Source: Oscheius tipulae
Lineage: Eukaryota > Nematoda > Chromadorea > Rhabditida > Rhabditidae
Direction: 5' to 3'
DNA length: 64,000 bases
Assembly: GCA_037178975.1 (NCBI GenBank)
Contig: JASJZH010000003.1
Location: forward strand, 5,890,001-5,954,000
Shown here piece after piece: positions 35,725-47,522 of this stretch; position 1 is the stretch's first letter; every line of letters begins with the position of its first letter. The notes beneath the pieces are model-generated. The model was not told where the DNA came from. It ran no database searches and worked only from the letters and a program-made list of their open reading frames with translations. The position numbers were made by a program, and so were the translations under genes.

Positions 35725-36096
35725 GTCCCCCCTACGTGTCCGTCGTTTTTACGACATAATCCCAAATATTAAACGAGTATTCAGAGAGAGAGAGAGAGAG
35801 TACGGTATGTACGCGTCAGACAAGAACTTGTTCTCCTAGCGCGAACGGCCAATTATCGAGGATCTGATCGCCCTTTTGTGTCCCACACAGTTTCGCTTAC
35901 ACTTTTTTGTACAGTAGAGTAAAGCTTTAACTTGCACAAAATATAATTTATTGTGTGTGAATCTCACGGGGAATGACTTTGTACACGAGTGGAGACGAGA
36001 ATATCATGAGGAAGTTCTAAAGCTGAGCACAAGTTGTGTGTTTTTGGAAATAAATAGCTCGACTAGGGCGGACTGAGAGAAAAGTACTGAGAATCA
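35725..36096. other. Convergent 3' region of FRY and the T-box gene
   Basis: It holds an (AG)9 microsatellite at 35783-35800, a minus-strand AATAAA (TTTATT at 35947-35952, for the T-box gene) and a plus-strand AATAAA (36049-36054, usable by FRY). If both signals are used, the two 3'UTRs overlap by about 100 nt. Confidence 0.5.
35783..35800. repeat. (AG)n microsatellite
   Basis: Nine uninterrupted AG dinucleotides in the FRY 3'UTR. Confidence 0.9.
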
Positions 36097-38032
36097 TCAT
36101 GGTTTGGCTAGGAGATCACAGACGTCGAACCCGCCTTTTCGTGTGGAAGTGGCGGCCGGGAGAAGGGGTATATGTTGTGGGGAACGAAGCAGCATTTGCC
36201 ATTGCTGTAGAAAATCGGGTGGACAGAGCATTTCGGGGCTGAAGAAGGGTGAAAAGAGTGGTGGTCCTGCTCTATTGGGCAACATAGGCATTTGGGGTGG
36301 GGAAATTTTGGGTGGAGTAATGGACTCGGATCCCTCACGGGGTTTCTTAGCCGGGGACTCATCGCTGTCATCGTCACTATGTCTCGATGTACTCGGCGAC
36401 TGATCTCGATTACAGATTTGAAGATGTCTCTTCTTCTCCCTCTTCCCCGCACCCGTGTCTCGGAATCCCTTGGCAAAAGGATTGTTGTCAATCTTCAGCT
36501 GGGTCACCTGAAAGAGTTGCTATCTGCTTTTATCGACCAGAAGCCCATTTGGTCTGACCCGCTGTCTGACCAATTACAGCACTATCACTGATAGCTCCCT
36601 CACTTACCTTCTCGTTCTGGTAGGCCGTGACCGCGATGAACTCGGTTTCTTTGAAGACAAACGTCTTGAAGGCACAATATGGCAAATGGAGGAACTCGCT
36701 ACATCGGACAATATGTAATCGAGGCTGATACTTGTGCATCGAGTTCAGAATCGTCTGAAAGAACAATGATCATCCCATGTCAGTCCTAACAACATCTGAC
36801 TTGACCTTAACTTTTTCTCCCCCGTCTAGGATTACTGTAGTTGATATTTATGCTTAATTGTGTAATGATCCTCGACTCTCGGAAGGTGTGATTTTGCTCG
36901 CCGGGACTACGCAATCGATGGGGAGGGCGCCTCGGCCACACTCACTGTACACACGACGAAGCGATTTCACCTTGGGCCTAATTGCCGCTGATTGGAGGCA
37001 CAAAAGAAAGGCACTGAATAATGCAGATGGACCGGAGATACGAAATATGAGCAATGAGTCAAGTCGGACGACAGATTTTCATCTTTAGTTTTTTAGTTTC
37101 TGAAACTTTCAAAGGAACTTCTTCTCTAAGAGTCACTATTATCTAATTCAAAAGAAAGGGGCTACCTACTAGCTCTCTTAGTTGCGTCACTTCCTCCAAG
37201 AGTCACAAGCCAAATCCTACCAGAGTTAAACCTTTTAAAACTCACATATCCGTGCTTGTCACTAATGTTGTTTGTCAACTTCAACTTGTGAAAGTTGGCT
37301 CCTTTGGCCATCCAATGTTCGCCGATGTTTGGAGAATCCGGATGCGTATAGAGTCGTTTTGGCATCTCCGGATCTGCCTTGCCGGCTATCATCCACCTGC
37401 AAAGAAAGCTTTCTCTTGTAGCCTAATTGAGCAGTCCGGGGCCAGTTAATCGGCGGAGGTGAGGGAGTCGGTGACAAATTGAGCGCCACTTTGTGGCCAT
37501 ATAGGGTACGGTAGAACCAGCACATATCAGCTACTGGCCCCTGCTCGCTGGTGATAACTTTCACGCGCTCCGGCCGCATTTCAACAAGGCAAAGACGAAA
37601 CCACAGCTACCGTAGCTTTCGAAAGATGCCTACCTTGAATTGTTGAATTTGTATCGAGAGTCATCAGCTGGAACGAGGTCCATGAGTAAAAAGTATTTTG
37701 ATTTCTTGTCGAGGCCACTGATTTTGACTCGGAACGCGGGAAATATCCGTCTGAAATTCAGTTTCTCTGGGTTACAGGATTCTCTCCTACCTTCCGCTCT
37801 TTGTGATGACCATCTCCGTGCCACAGTCGGCAAACTGTCTCCACAGTTCGAGATCGTCCAACTCGACCTGGGGGTCATCTACGACGCCGTCATCTTCTGG
37901 AGGCCGAAGCGATGGCACGTCGGCCATGGGACGAGGAAAAAAGGCGCCAGGTGCTCCTGGCAATGACAACGGGTTCGTCATAAAGGGAAGAAGCGCAAAG
38001 TCAGGACGACTAAGGAACGGGTTGAACGCCAT
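36097..38032 (-). CDS. tbx-2: T-box transcription factor, TBX2/3 subfamily (tbx-2-like)
   Basis: Five exons: 37791-38032, 37634-37750, 37246-37396, 36608-36754 and 36097-36507. They total 1,068 nt, 355 residues. The T-box fills about residues 55-250: [146 protein letters not shown]. The last stretch, with [10 protein letters not shown], points to the TBX2/3 group, which are mostly repressors in heart, limb and, in worms, anterior pharyngeal muscle. The N- and C-terminal regions are short compared with vertebrate TBX2 (about 700 residues). The C-terminus is Pro-rich without a clear extra domain. An acceptor lies about 20 nt before the ATG. The gene converges on FRY. Confidence 0.93.
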
Positions 38033-38996
38033 TCCCGAAGTGAGAAAAGGTTCTGAAAATGAATAATTCTCTTGAGTCAGGAGAACAAAAAGCTGAGAGC
38101 TTCCTCACTGTCTGACACAAATACCGTCCAGATAAGAACTCTAATTGTGAGAAGAGGGATTAGAGACGTGTCAAAAAGAACAAGTCATTTCGAGGAACAA
38201 CATTTGTTTTGTCGAGACACGAGATTCATGTCAACTGGCTAGAGAAACGTGATAAGTCGAGTTCACAAACAAAAGCGAGTAAAAAGGAAGTGGTAGCTAT
38301 CCGGTTAGTTTCTTATAAATCAGTTTTTCAGAGAACTATTCGAAAAAGAGCAAATGTACGTGGAAATTTATAGACTGGACTTGACAGAATAGACATCTCG
38401 AGAAACTGTGAAAGGAACAAATTCTGAGCGTAAGGGAAATAAAAAGAGATTCAAGATAATTGTAAAAGTCAAAACCATAGAGAGAATAAGAAATAGGGTT
38501 CAAAGCTGAGAAAAGGTGAGAGAGGAAGGGACCTGAAACATTCATAACACTCCTAGAGGGGACTAGAAGAAGAACAGTAGCCATCTGGACTACGGTAGCC
38601 TGTAAGACCAGAAGAGACGCCATCAGCAGCGCATCACACGCGCTGCTGCCGAAATTGACACCTCCCAACTTGTATTTACTAGGAGGGACCCCTTCAGCCC
38701 GCCTCCTCAGTTCTCCGATTGGCTGCTGGAGGCAGGCCAGCCGGGCTCCGCCCTCTCGCTCGGCCGCAATGTTCGCGGGCTGTGGTGGTACGGTACCAGC
38801 TTTGCCGCCTTTTGACGCCCGAGCTGTTGCTCCTTCGTGTAACCTCATCCTTCCTTTGTCGGTTGATCGGAGCCACTTCAGCTACTGTAAGGGTGCGAGC
38901 ACTCACAGTGACTATAACCAGCCTTTATTCTCTCACATAACAGTGTCAACAAGCGTGTTTAACAAGGTAAATCAACAATGAGGGAGAGGACAGTGG
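38033..38996. other. Upstream region of the T-box gene
   Basis: No coding signal on either strand. A GC-rich patch at 38640-38780 contains an inverted CCAAT box (CGATTGGCTG near 38715), a GC-box-like GGCTCCGCCC, and an AGGTGTCA on the minus strand near 38657 that resembles a T-box half site. This is likely promoter sequence. Confidence 0.35.
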
Positions 38997-41900
38997 CTAC
39001 TCGAGCTCCTTCAGCGAAAAACCCTCAACTCCCATTTCCTCCTCATAGCGGATAAGAACGCCTATCAAGGCATGAAGAGTGTGCTCCTCCTGGGCCAAGA
39101 GCTGTGGCGGACGCATTTTGGGAGGCGGTGCCTGAAAATTGACTTTAATTGGAGGAATCACGGCAAGTTTTTGCCACTTTTATGGCCTGTCATATTGATT
39201 GAAAGACTGCTAACAGCGCCACAAAATTACTCACTTTTTCTCCTTCAAAAATGTTTTGAAAAATTGGTTTACCTGAGGATCTGCGGGTTCCGTTGTGGCT
39301 CGATCCAATTCTCTCAACAGGGCGTAGACTCCCTTCTTTCGCAAAACTTCTCTTCCATGTCGGGTGGCACACAGCTGAAATCATGATCTCTAGATTCTGC
39401 TTTGTTCGCTAGCGCGCTGTTTGCGGTGCGCATTTCGAACGCATTAGACGACATCAGAGGAAACCGAGAGCCTACATGTTTTCTTGGCATGTCTGATTTT
39501 TGAGACATTTACATCGGAGGAGAACATAAACAAAACAAACCTGGTAAAGAGCTTCCACCAACTTCTGACGGATAAGAGATGACGTCTCTCGTTCTCCTTC
39601 GTAGTACTGTAGTCGAACAGGGAGCTTCTGCATCTCCTCGTCGTCCAAGTTGTCGTTAGCATCGGCTAGGGGCTGTAGAAGAGTGACGAGGAACTCATCC
39701 GATTCGTCCAGAATTTGTTCATGTATACCTGAAACCAATTTATACTAGCTCCAGTCGACTGTCAGTTTTTCAAACACTGAATAGAGGTCGGATTAGGCGC
39801 CAAATGATGCCGCGACATGTGTGAACACATGTGTGACGGCAAAAGGCAGCAGCTCTTTCCATAAACAGACAGATGTCCATGACGGAGAGAGGGACTCACC
39901 GCAATAATAATTACAAAATCTAGTGTTCATCCCTTTACATGGGTCTACGGTAAAGACTCTTTGTCCACAGTATAGCCAGGGGCTACCTCACTCTCTCGAG
40001 GGATACGGTGAAGTGGCTAGCGCGCGAGAGAGGTGTTGTTTGTGTCATCATGAGATATTACGTGCCATGAAAACGACAGTTGCTCTTGTCGCGACTTGAG
40101 GAAGTTCTTCAAGAGCGTTTCGAAGAGATCACTTTAGATTGGGCTAATTTGCAATCAGAGGCACTGTAACCACCTCGACGGTTGTCCCCAGGGGAACGGC
40201 AGCTCATTTTGCCCGCCATTTGTGCCCAATTCCTCAAGTTTGGGAGGAAAATTAGAAGCCCGTCCGGACCTTCTTTGTCCCACACACTATTTCATCCCAC
40301 TCTAGCCATAAACGAATTGAACACCGGCACAGGAAACAAAGTGAGAAGATAATTAGCATTCAAGAGGATCGGGTTGCAGCAGCGCATGTTAACTACTCGT
40401 CTCTTTGAATGGACATCCCAATAATATGCTAAAATGACAGCCGAGATGATGACTCTATTAGTGTGACAACTGTCACAGGTGACTTTTGACGTGGCCACAC
40501 CGGCGAGCAACTTACAACGGACAGGAACAAGAGAGACACGCTGTATTAACGAGAGAGGACACCTATCGCGGGCCGATCAGAGGCTACGCGGGCCCGCTTG
40601 TCATTCGTGGCAAGTTCTGACCTTCAGTGATTAGCACACCCTGACAGATGTTCCTCTCTCTTGCAGTATTGGTCAAAAGAACGATTCTTTTATCAAATGT
40701 GAATCTAGTGAGAACCGTTTCGCGCGCTCTTTTCACGCTTAATTAGCACGCTTTAATGCTGATAGTGCGAGAAAAACCGAAACATCTAGCGGCGCTCCTC
40801 GCTCTCTTAACGTAAGTACATGTGACAGTCCAGCCAAATCGTTTCTCAGTTTTGTGGCTTCTCAGGGAGGAACACGACAGCAGTCAGCAATCGAATCGGC
40901 CGTCCAGTCGCGTGCGATTTTCAACACCCCGGAATTCGATTTACAGCTTCTCCGCTAGATTTCACGCGCAATCAAAGTACCGGCGCGACGAATCAGAAAC
41001 TACGAAGAAGGAGAACGAGAGATACAGCCAGTTGACAAAAACGACCAGGGCAAATTAAGCGAGGCCGTCGTCGCCCCTTTCTAAAACTGACGAAGGACAA
41101 AAGGTGAGGGCTGGGGCAATTAGGTTGTTTGGAAGCGGCGTGAAAATGGTCTGCGAAACGGTCTCCTTGCAATTATTAGAAGGGGCCATATTGTGGACGA
41201 GTAGCTGTTGCGTAAGAGGCTAATAAGTGGCTACCGGATACTGTGACGGCGTTACGCAAAAACATAATCGAGCGGTGGGAGCTCGATCAAATATACCCTT
41301 GAGTTGTACCAACATTCCCATCTTATCATAACAGCTTCTTTTAAAAATTTACAGCTCACACAGCGGGAGCTATCATGCCTGAGTGCAAACAGCTTCTAAT
41401 CTTTCACAGTGAGCTCGGCTTCCACTTTGACAGGATTAGAGGGTCAAGTAGCCTTCACCTCTAGCATCTCCACAAATACAAAAAGAGACGCGCTTGTCGC
41501 GTGTGTCTTTGCCACGATCCATCAGGCGCGCACAAGGTGACGCTCGATCAAAAGCCTCTCTGACTGACAATATTTAATTATTGGCGGGAGGACAAGGTTG
41601 TTGCTGGTAACAACAAGAACCCGTTACCCGCGAGAACAAGTGACAACGCCTCACTTGCTTTTGACATATGAACTTCGAGAGTCACTATACCATGTTTGCA
41701 CATACGGTAGGGCTCGTATCTGCCCGTCTCCCTATTTGACTACTTATGTATCGGGCAGTCTTTCATGTAGCACCCTAGAGAGAATAATCCGTTCGCAGCA
41801 CCGCATTAATCGTCAAATCAGCCAAGCTGATAAGTCTATTAGAAGACGGCACAACAGAGACTGAGGGAACCTACTTTCTTCAAAGCACATGTTCCTGAGA

Positions 41901-42960
41901 ATGTCGGCGGCGACTTCCTTCCATAGTTGGCCCTTTCCCATCAGACCGTAGACGCTCTTCAGTAGATCTCCTTCGAGAAGATGCTTCCGCAGTATGGGGA
42001 CTGTGGAGATGTTGACCAGCACGTAGCCGAGGAAGCAGCCTTCATCCGAGGCGGTCGTCGAGAGCTCTGAAGTCCCAGATTGTAAATTGCCCAATTGGTG
42101 ATTATCAGTCTGGAGCAAGCTGTGGCAGTAAATCAGGCCAAATACATAAACCTCGCTGGGTGATAAGCATCGCGATGCGCTTGTCATTCGGTGGCAGTTT
42201 GCTGACCTCCTCTGCCACGCCAATCGGTCTCGGTTATGACAAAAACGAATGACTTGTGTGGGACTGAATCTACAAAAGCGCGGTCAATTTGATTCCTTTT
42301 TCTGTCCGACGAACGGTTCCAATGACACGAACGCATCTCGCGCATCTCTTTCGATCAACTCGCGTGTCGCTTTGATCGAATGCGACACGCCAGTGTTCTC
42401 GAAATACGCGCGACCTTCTCCGACAACTTTATCAATGAAGGACTGTTGCCGCATTGTTTCTGTTGATTAATGGGGAAACAAGGGGCAACTTACTTAGAAT
42501 ATTGGTGAGGAAGTCCTTATCACAGGCTTGTAATTGTACATAGACATGGTCCGGAAGGTGCCGCGACAGATTAGCCAACAACCGGGCACCGTAGGTTCCA
42601 TATGGAGCCTGAACACAGACAGCCTTGTAGGCAATGATGATCAGCTTGTTGTAGGATAGGATAAGTCCGGCTGCATCTGGTGATCCTGAGGAAAAGTTCG
42701 TCAGAGCTGCCAAACAGGGTGTTCTATCTGCTGCGGAGTTCTCGCACAAAGAGCAGAGTGCCTATGATTTTTCAAAAAGAGAAAAAGTATTGACGAACCT
42801 TTCCGAGTTGGAAATCTTTGTCTATGAACAATTTGCCGGCAGAGCCATCGAGAGCGCCACTGACACCGACAATGTATTCCAAGGCAGCTCGACGAACATC
42901 CAGCCGAGTGGTCGGGGTCAAGAAGCCAATTAGCTCCGTCATAACATCCTCTTCTGCCAT
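38997..42960 (-). CDS. HGH1: HGH1 homologue (ARM-repeat chaperone for eEF2 folding)
   Basis: Six exons: 42799-42960, 42494-42761, 41875-42066, 39541-39728, 39273-39374 and 38997-39131. They total 1,047 nt, 348 residues, close to the usual 390. Diagnostic stretches are TTRLDVRRAALEYIVGVSG at the N-terminus, FLGYVLVNISTVPILRKHLL, GQLWKEVAADILRNMCFEE in the middle, LCATRHGREVLRKKGVYALL and LLAQEEHTLHALIGVLIRYE near the end. HGH1 is a cytosolic adaptor that recruits TRiC/CCT and Hsp90 to fold elongation factor 2. The start ATG has an acceptor (TTTCAG) one base upstream. The oddity is the 2.1 kb intron 39729-41874 in a gene otherwise split by short introns. Confidence 0.92.
39729..41874 (-). other. 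2.1 kb HGH1 intron, possible regulatory reservoir
   Basis: No coding frame or RNA gene recognised. The composition is more GC-rich than the small introns, with repeated TTAATTAG/ATTAGC-type homeodomain motifs (for example 40150, 40350, 40740, 41130). It sits 1-4 kb upstream of the T-box gene, so it could hold that gene's enhancers. This is inference only. Confidence 0.35.
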
Positions 42961-42961
42961 T

Positions 42962-42970
42962 CTGAAACAC
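42962..42970 (-). promoter_or_regulatory. Splice acceptor directly before the HGH1 start codon
   Basis: On the minus strand GTGTTTCAG-A-ATG. An acceptor this close to the start fits spliced-leader trans-splicing or a 5'UTR intron. Confidence 0.5.
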
Positions 42971-44893
42971 AAAAACTAATCATTATGACAACTGTTTGAG
43001 TTTGCGGCCAGTTCTCGCTTCCCAGCTCACAAATCACATTCCATGTCAATAAATTTCACTGCTCCGTCGGTCAATTACAGCAACATTTTGAGGGCGTCAG
43101 CCGTCTGACTACAGTAGACTCAACCAGGTAGCTGTTTATCAACGGGAGGCGACCACCGACGCCACATGTTCAACACGAACAGGTGCCAATGTTCGCGGCT
43201 TTTTTCTGACAAGAATCTCGAGCGAGAGATGAAGGGAAGCACTCAATTTTTCTAGATGAGTGCATCGATAGCATCGCGACAAGGCTTTTTCCCATGACGC
43301 TGAAAAGGAAGTGAGGATACGGTATCACGACAAGGGGCAAACAGGGGAACGCACTTGACGTTACCCTCAGCCGAGGTGACTGACCGACAAGTGGACAGAC
43401 GCCTCGAGAAGCTGCACTTTTCCTAAAAAGGGACCTGTGTTTTTTGTTCATTAACACTTCTGTGCTGACAGGAGCTGCTTATCAACTAGCACGACAACGG
43501 GTTTTTATTGAGTTCTCTCCTTGCTCGGGCCTGATATGAAGGCGATAAATTGGTTGTAAAAGGCACACTTGTTGCCCATATTTACAATCAGAAGCCCCGT
43601 ATGATAATGACTGAAGGGACGAGCTCAATTTCTATCGAATGCGGTTTAGCACTTGCCGTCTACATTTGTCATTCGGCCGCTCACAACAAGTGTTATCATT
43701 GTAACAATCGGTGCGAACAAGCTGCAGCTGTCCGTATATCAAATAGACTGCTCTTCCTTAGAACAAGAGAGAGCGAAACCTTGACCAGGGAGAGCCAAGT
43801 TGTCTCGGGCGGCATTGCGCAACAGAAACAACAAGGAAAACCGACACCGGACTTGCCGGATATTCAGCAGATTAACCTTCGATAAGTGGCGTAATATTGA
43901 CATGCCTATCGTCGAGGCTATTCGTCTACCGTAAACACTACAGCCATTATGGGAAGGGTGCAATTAGGACTTTTTAGGGAGAATCCTGGGAAGTCAAGAA
44001 TAAGGTTTTATAAGTTCTCTCCTAGAGCATTAGCTCCTTCAAAAGGCTCCCCAGGCACTTTTTACATAGGGCCAGTTCAGAATCTACTCCATTTCGGTAG
44101 GGAGAAGATGACTCTCACCTATAATCCGGTCAACTCTCAAAAATAGGCAATGAGTGGCTCGAATTATGCAACATAGCAGTGCTGCGCATCCGTTTGAAGA
44201 TAACATAATCCAGAAGGTAAACTGCGACACCTTTGGCGGCTCTTCTCCCGCTGATATGCCCACCATCGGCCAAATAACACCTCATTGGAAGCCGACATGA
44301 ACTCTTCCGCCCTTTATAGCATACTGTGGGGAGGAAAATCGTCAGATGGCCGAACTCTATGGGGCGAGGGTAATGACCAATGAAACAAGTGCTCATCGTT
44401 GCCTATAACAGCCATAATTAGCGAGACAAATGATGTCGATCACATCTTCCCACAGCCACAATTTTTAGGGGAAAGTTATTACAGAAATTTGCAGCTTTTT
44501 ATCAATGGCGGCGACTTTTTTTTTTAGGAGACTTGATGATGAGCTAAAGAATTCTTTTAGACTGTCGCGGTCACGGCTATAACAGGCGCGTTGAAAGTCG
44601 CCCCGAAAGACGTAAAACACTAACGCCCACCATAAATCTGCATCTCTCGGCGGAATCGCAAACAATTTAAGAACTGGGGGAACAGTTACCGGACTAAATA
44701 AAACTGACCTCTCTTCTGTTCACCGCTAGGATGACGAGGTCCTCGACTAAAATTGTGGAAATGAAAATGGCTGAGGGCTTCAGGTTCCAATAACATGCGG
44801 TACAGAACGCATTTAGACATTGATAAATCTCGATGAGGAAGTTTATGAATTAACAAGACAAACTCAACAACAAAACAGTAAAAACAACGGAAG
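42971..44893. other. Intergenic region of 1.9 kb
   Basis: The open frames here are short and unlike proteins. Nothing recognised except an oligo-T tract at 44517-44525. It includes the HGH1 promoter side and the RRP15 3' side. Confidence 0.4.
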
Positions 44894-45445
44894 TTATTCG
44901 GAGAGATCGCCCTCATCCGACTCTACTTCTTCAGGTTCAGTTTTAATCTCGTCTTCCTCCTCTTCTTCTTTCACACCCTTCTTCTTCTGCTCATGGACAT
45001 TGAACTGACTTCCTCTGAACTGGTGCGTGGCCTGTTTTCTCTCCTTGGATGACATTTTCTGCTGCAGAGTCTTCGACATGGTCCGCTGTCGTTCGGCTAC
45101 GGCATTGAATAGTTGCACGACTCCTTTAGTGGCAATTCTTCTCAGATAACGTTCTTTTTCTCGGTCAGTCGAGGCGTCTGGCTTGATGAGACCCATCGTC
45201 AGACGTTCGGCAGCGATCTTCCTCTTCGAACTTTCCTCCTTTTTGGTCAGTCTCTTTTTCCTTTTGATCACTTTCCGCTCGACTGTGATCCTCTTGCGAA
45301 CTGGATCATGCATGAAGCTCACAGCTGCTCCTGCATCAAGATTGGGAAGAGCATTCTCCGGTCCATCATCTGAACCCGATTCCATACCCTCGGCCACTGA
45401 ATTCTCATCAATATCTTCTTCGATTGTCACAACGTCACGAGGCAT
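44894..45445 (-). CDS. RRP15: RRP15-like ribosomal RNA processing protein
   Basis: A single exon of 183 residues. The core carries the RRP15 signature: a lysine-rich helix (KRKKRLTKKEESSKRK), a variable loop and REKERYLRRIATKGVVQLFN followed by AVAERQR. The acidic C-terminal tail (EEEEEDEIKTEPEEVESDEG) and acidic N-terminus are typical of nucleolar factors. RRP15 acts in 27S pre-rRNA processing and 60S subunit maturation. An acceptor (TTTCAG) lies 2 nt before the ATG. It is tandem with RBM42 upstream (555 nt gap). Confidence 0.9.
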   Translation of the reverse strand: MPRDVVTIEEDIDENSVAEGMESGSDDGPENALPNLDAGAAVSFMHDPVRKRITVERKVIKRKKRLTKKEESSKRKIAAERLTMGLIKPDASTDREKERYLRRIATKGVVQLFNAVAERQRTMSKTLQQKMSSKERKQATHQFRGSQFNVHEQKKKGVKEEEEEDEIKTEPEEVESDEGDLSE

Positions 45446-45447
45446 AT

Positions 45448-45456
45448 CTGAAAGTT
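45448..45456 (-). promoter_or_regulatory. Splice acceptor 2 nt before the RRP15 start codon
   Basis: Minus-strand ...ACTTTCAG-AT-ATG. It supports a trans-spliced or short-leader 5' end. Confidence 0.45.
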
Positions 45457-46000
45457 ATTCATGTCCAGAAATTCTAGCTAGCGCCATAAAAACGCGTCAA
45501 AGACTTCATAACGCCACTCCATAAAAGTTTATCACTTGTTCATTAGTGTTTAATTGACGAAGATTGTGCCTTATCACGACCAGAAGCGTCAAAATGGTTT
45601 CACTAGCATTAATTTGTTTCGAAATGGGGGTTAGTGGTACAGAAACGTTTTTTTGAACTGCCAAATTGTTTCTGCAGTCCGTCAAAGAAATGACACATTA
45701 ACCCCTGAGATAGCTTACAAATGTTTAAAGCTGCGGGCGCGACAAGCAAATTTACGACTGGATAACGAGTGTAAGTTGTCAACAAATGACAAGGAATTTG
45801 TTTTGGTGGTCATAAAAGAATCGTTTCTAATTGAAAAAGTGACTCACTTGAATATAAAGAAGTCGTTCTGTTGAAAAACAGAAGTTGTTCAGTTCCAATT
45901 ATCTGAAAGCACAGTGAAAAGTTCAAAATGAATTGAGGTAGAAACGGATATCCATGATAAAAAGAACACATGATTGCAATTACTTTATTATAAAAATAAA
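45457..46000. other. Intergenic region between RBM42 and RRP15
   Basis: AT-rich, no coding signal. It holds the RBM42 3'UTR (minus-strand AATAAA-type signals near 45990) and the RRP15 upstream sequence. Confidence 0.4.
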
Positions 46001-47007
46001 TTAGGCCCACAATCCAAGATCCTTTTTTTCTTTCTGTTTTTGCTTCACAACATCCATTTGTCTATCCTTCCAGTTCGATTTTCGCAGTTTAATGGGTCGA
46101 TTGCCTACGTACTTACCGTCCATTTCTCTCATAGCACGAGCATAGTCCTAAAAACGCTAATTTGGTCTGAAATATCCATGACAAACCTCGGCATTTTTGA
46201 AAGATGCAAATCCGTAACCCTTGCTTTTGTTGCTGCGCCCGTCTCGAATAACTTTGGCTCGTAAAAAACTAGGATATTTGCGGAAAGCTTTGGCCAGAAG
46301 TTCGTCCGAAACTTCATTTCCGAGATCTCCGCAGAAAATACGAAAATCGTTGGAATCCCAGTCGGCAAGAGAAGGATCTTCCCATGTCTGCAACCAGAAT
46401 TTTTCAAGCCGAGGAAGAAAAATTCGTTTACCTGTCCTCCAGCTGCTCGAACGAAGGTCTTCTTCTTTTTCTTATCGTCGTCTACCCAGCGTTCTTTTTT
46501 CTTGATCACTGCCAGGTTCTTCTTGTGCTGTACATAAAGAATATCGGCCGGTAGAGCCTGAAAAAAATAGCGAAAAGATTCAAGCGCTGAAGTAAAACTC
46601 ACGAAAGTCTGTGGAATGATGAATGGCTCGTCAACCTCAGAGTATTTAGTGGGAGCACTTGAAATACTAGCAGCAGTAGGCTTGGCAGCACTACTGGACG
46701 GCATTGGAGGTAAACGAAGCTGGGAAGGAATCAGGACAGCGGGAACGATCGGCCCTCCAAGAACGGGAGCTGCTGGTGGAGGAAGAAGCACAGGGACCGC
46801 TGGAGCAGCTGCCACGCTTCCTGCAACGTTTGTTCAAACTAAAATTTTAAAGAATTATCGAACCTGCTGGAACAGGAGGAGCAGAAATAGTCGAACTTGC
46901 TGGTTGTACATCGATCGAGTTGATTTCTGCTTCAAAACTGAAATGGTCAGTCTAATCCAGCATTAGGAAACAACTTACGCAGCTAGTTCATCGTCGAGAC
47001 TGCTCAT
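46001..47007 (-). CDS. RBM42: RBM42-type RNA-binding protein
   Basis: Six exons: 46979-47007, 46864-46937, 46603-46820, 46432-46557, 46187-46387 and 46001-46147, giving 264 residues. The N-terminal half is Ala/Pro-rich (LLPPPAAPVLGG). Then come the RBM42-specific pre-RRM block (FVRAAGGQ, TWEDPSLADWDSNDFR) and one RRM with RNP2 IFCGDLGNE and RNP1 KGYGFASF. The C-terminus is NRPIKLRKSNWKDRQMDVVK, highly conserved in this family. RBM42 binds RNA, associates with hnRNP K and has been linked to splicing and stress granules. It is shorter than vertebrate RBM42 (about 480) because the Pro-rich N-terminus is reduced. An acceptor lies about 20 nt before the start. Confidence 0.93.
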
Positions 47008-47522
47008 TTTACTTCGGAGATACCAGTATCACCTAAAAAGTTTGTTGTTGAGAAGATGCCACGCCAAGAAAAAGAATTAGGAAAGTTATAAGTCCATACA
47101 ATTGATTCCACATTACATTTTTCAATGCTGGTTTTTTCAAGCCAGTATTTTTTCAAGCCTTCTGTTTGTTGTGATTGCCCGTGAATATAATGAAAAAGCT
47201 GAACGAAAAGCGCAAGCGGAAGAAATAAAATTTCGAAGGTTCGCGCTAGTTTTCTAGAATCAATTGGTCTCGACGCGAAGTGGCAGGGACCCCGCCACGA
47301 TTCTGCCAGTGAACTAAACACCCGCTATTTCAAATCTTACAAAAATTGCCACATGAGATTGTCCCTTTACTTCTTTTCCCTGTGAAATTACAAACTCGCT
47401 TACCTAGTAATACAGCTGCAAACCCAAAAAATCCAATCCTTTCATCCTGCCCAAGTAACTTATGCCTCATTTCTCAAACGAACTTTGTTTACAAAATGCG
47501 AAAACAGGTTTTCTGTTCAGGT
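47008..47522. other. Divergent promoter region between RBM42 and the C2H2 gene
   Basis: Head-to-head genes with about 515 bp between starts. An acceptor TTCTGTTCAG at 47511-47520 lies 2 nt before the + strand start at 47523. No gene seen. Confidence 0.4.

Noticed and set aside
38650-38665. AGGTGTCA as a T-box autoregulatory site upstream of the T-box gene
   Set aside because: One 8-mer with one mismatch from the consensus half site is expected by chance; mentioned only as context.
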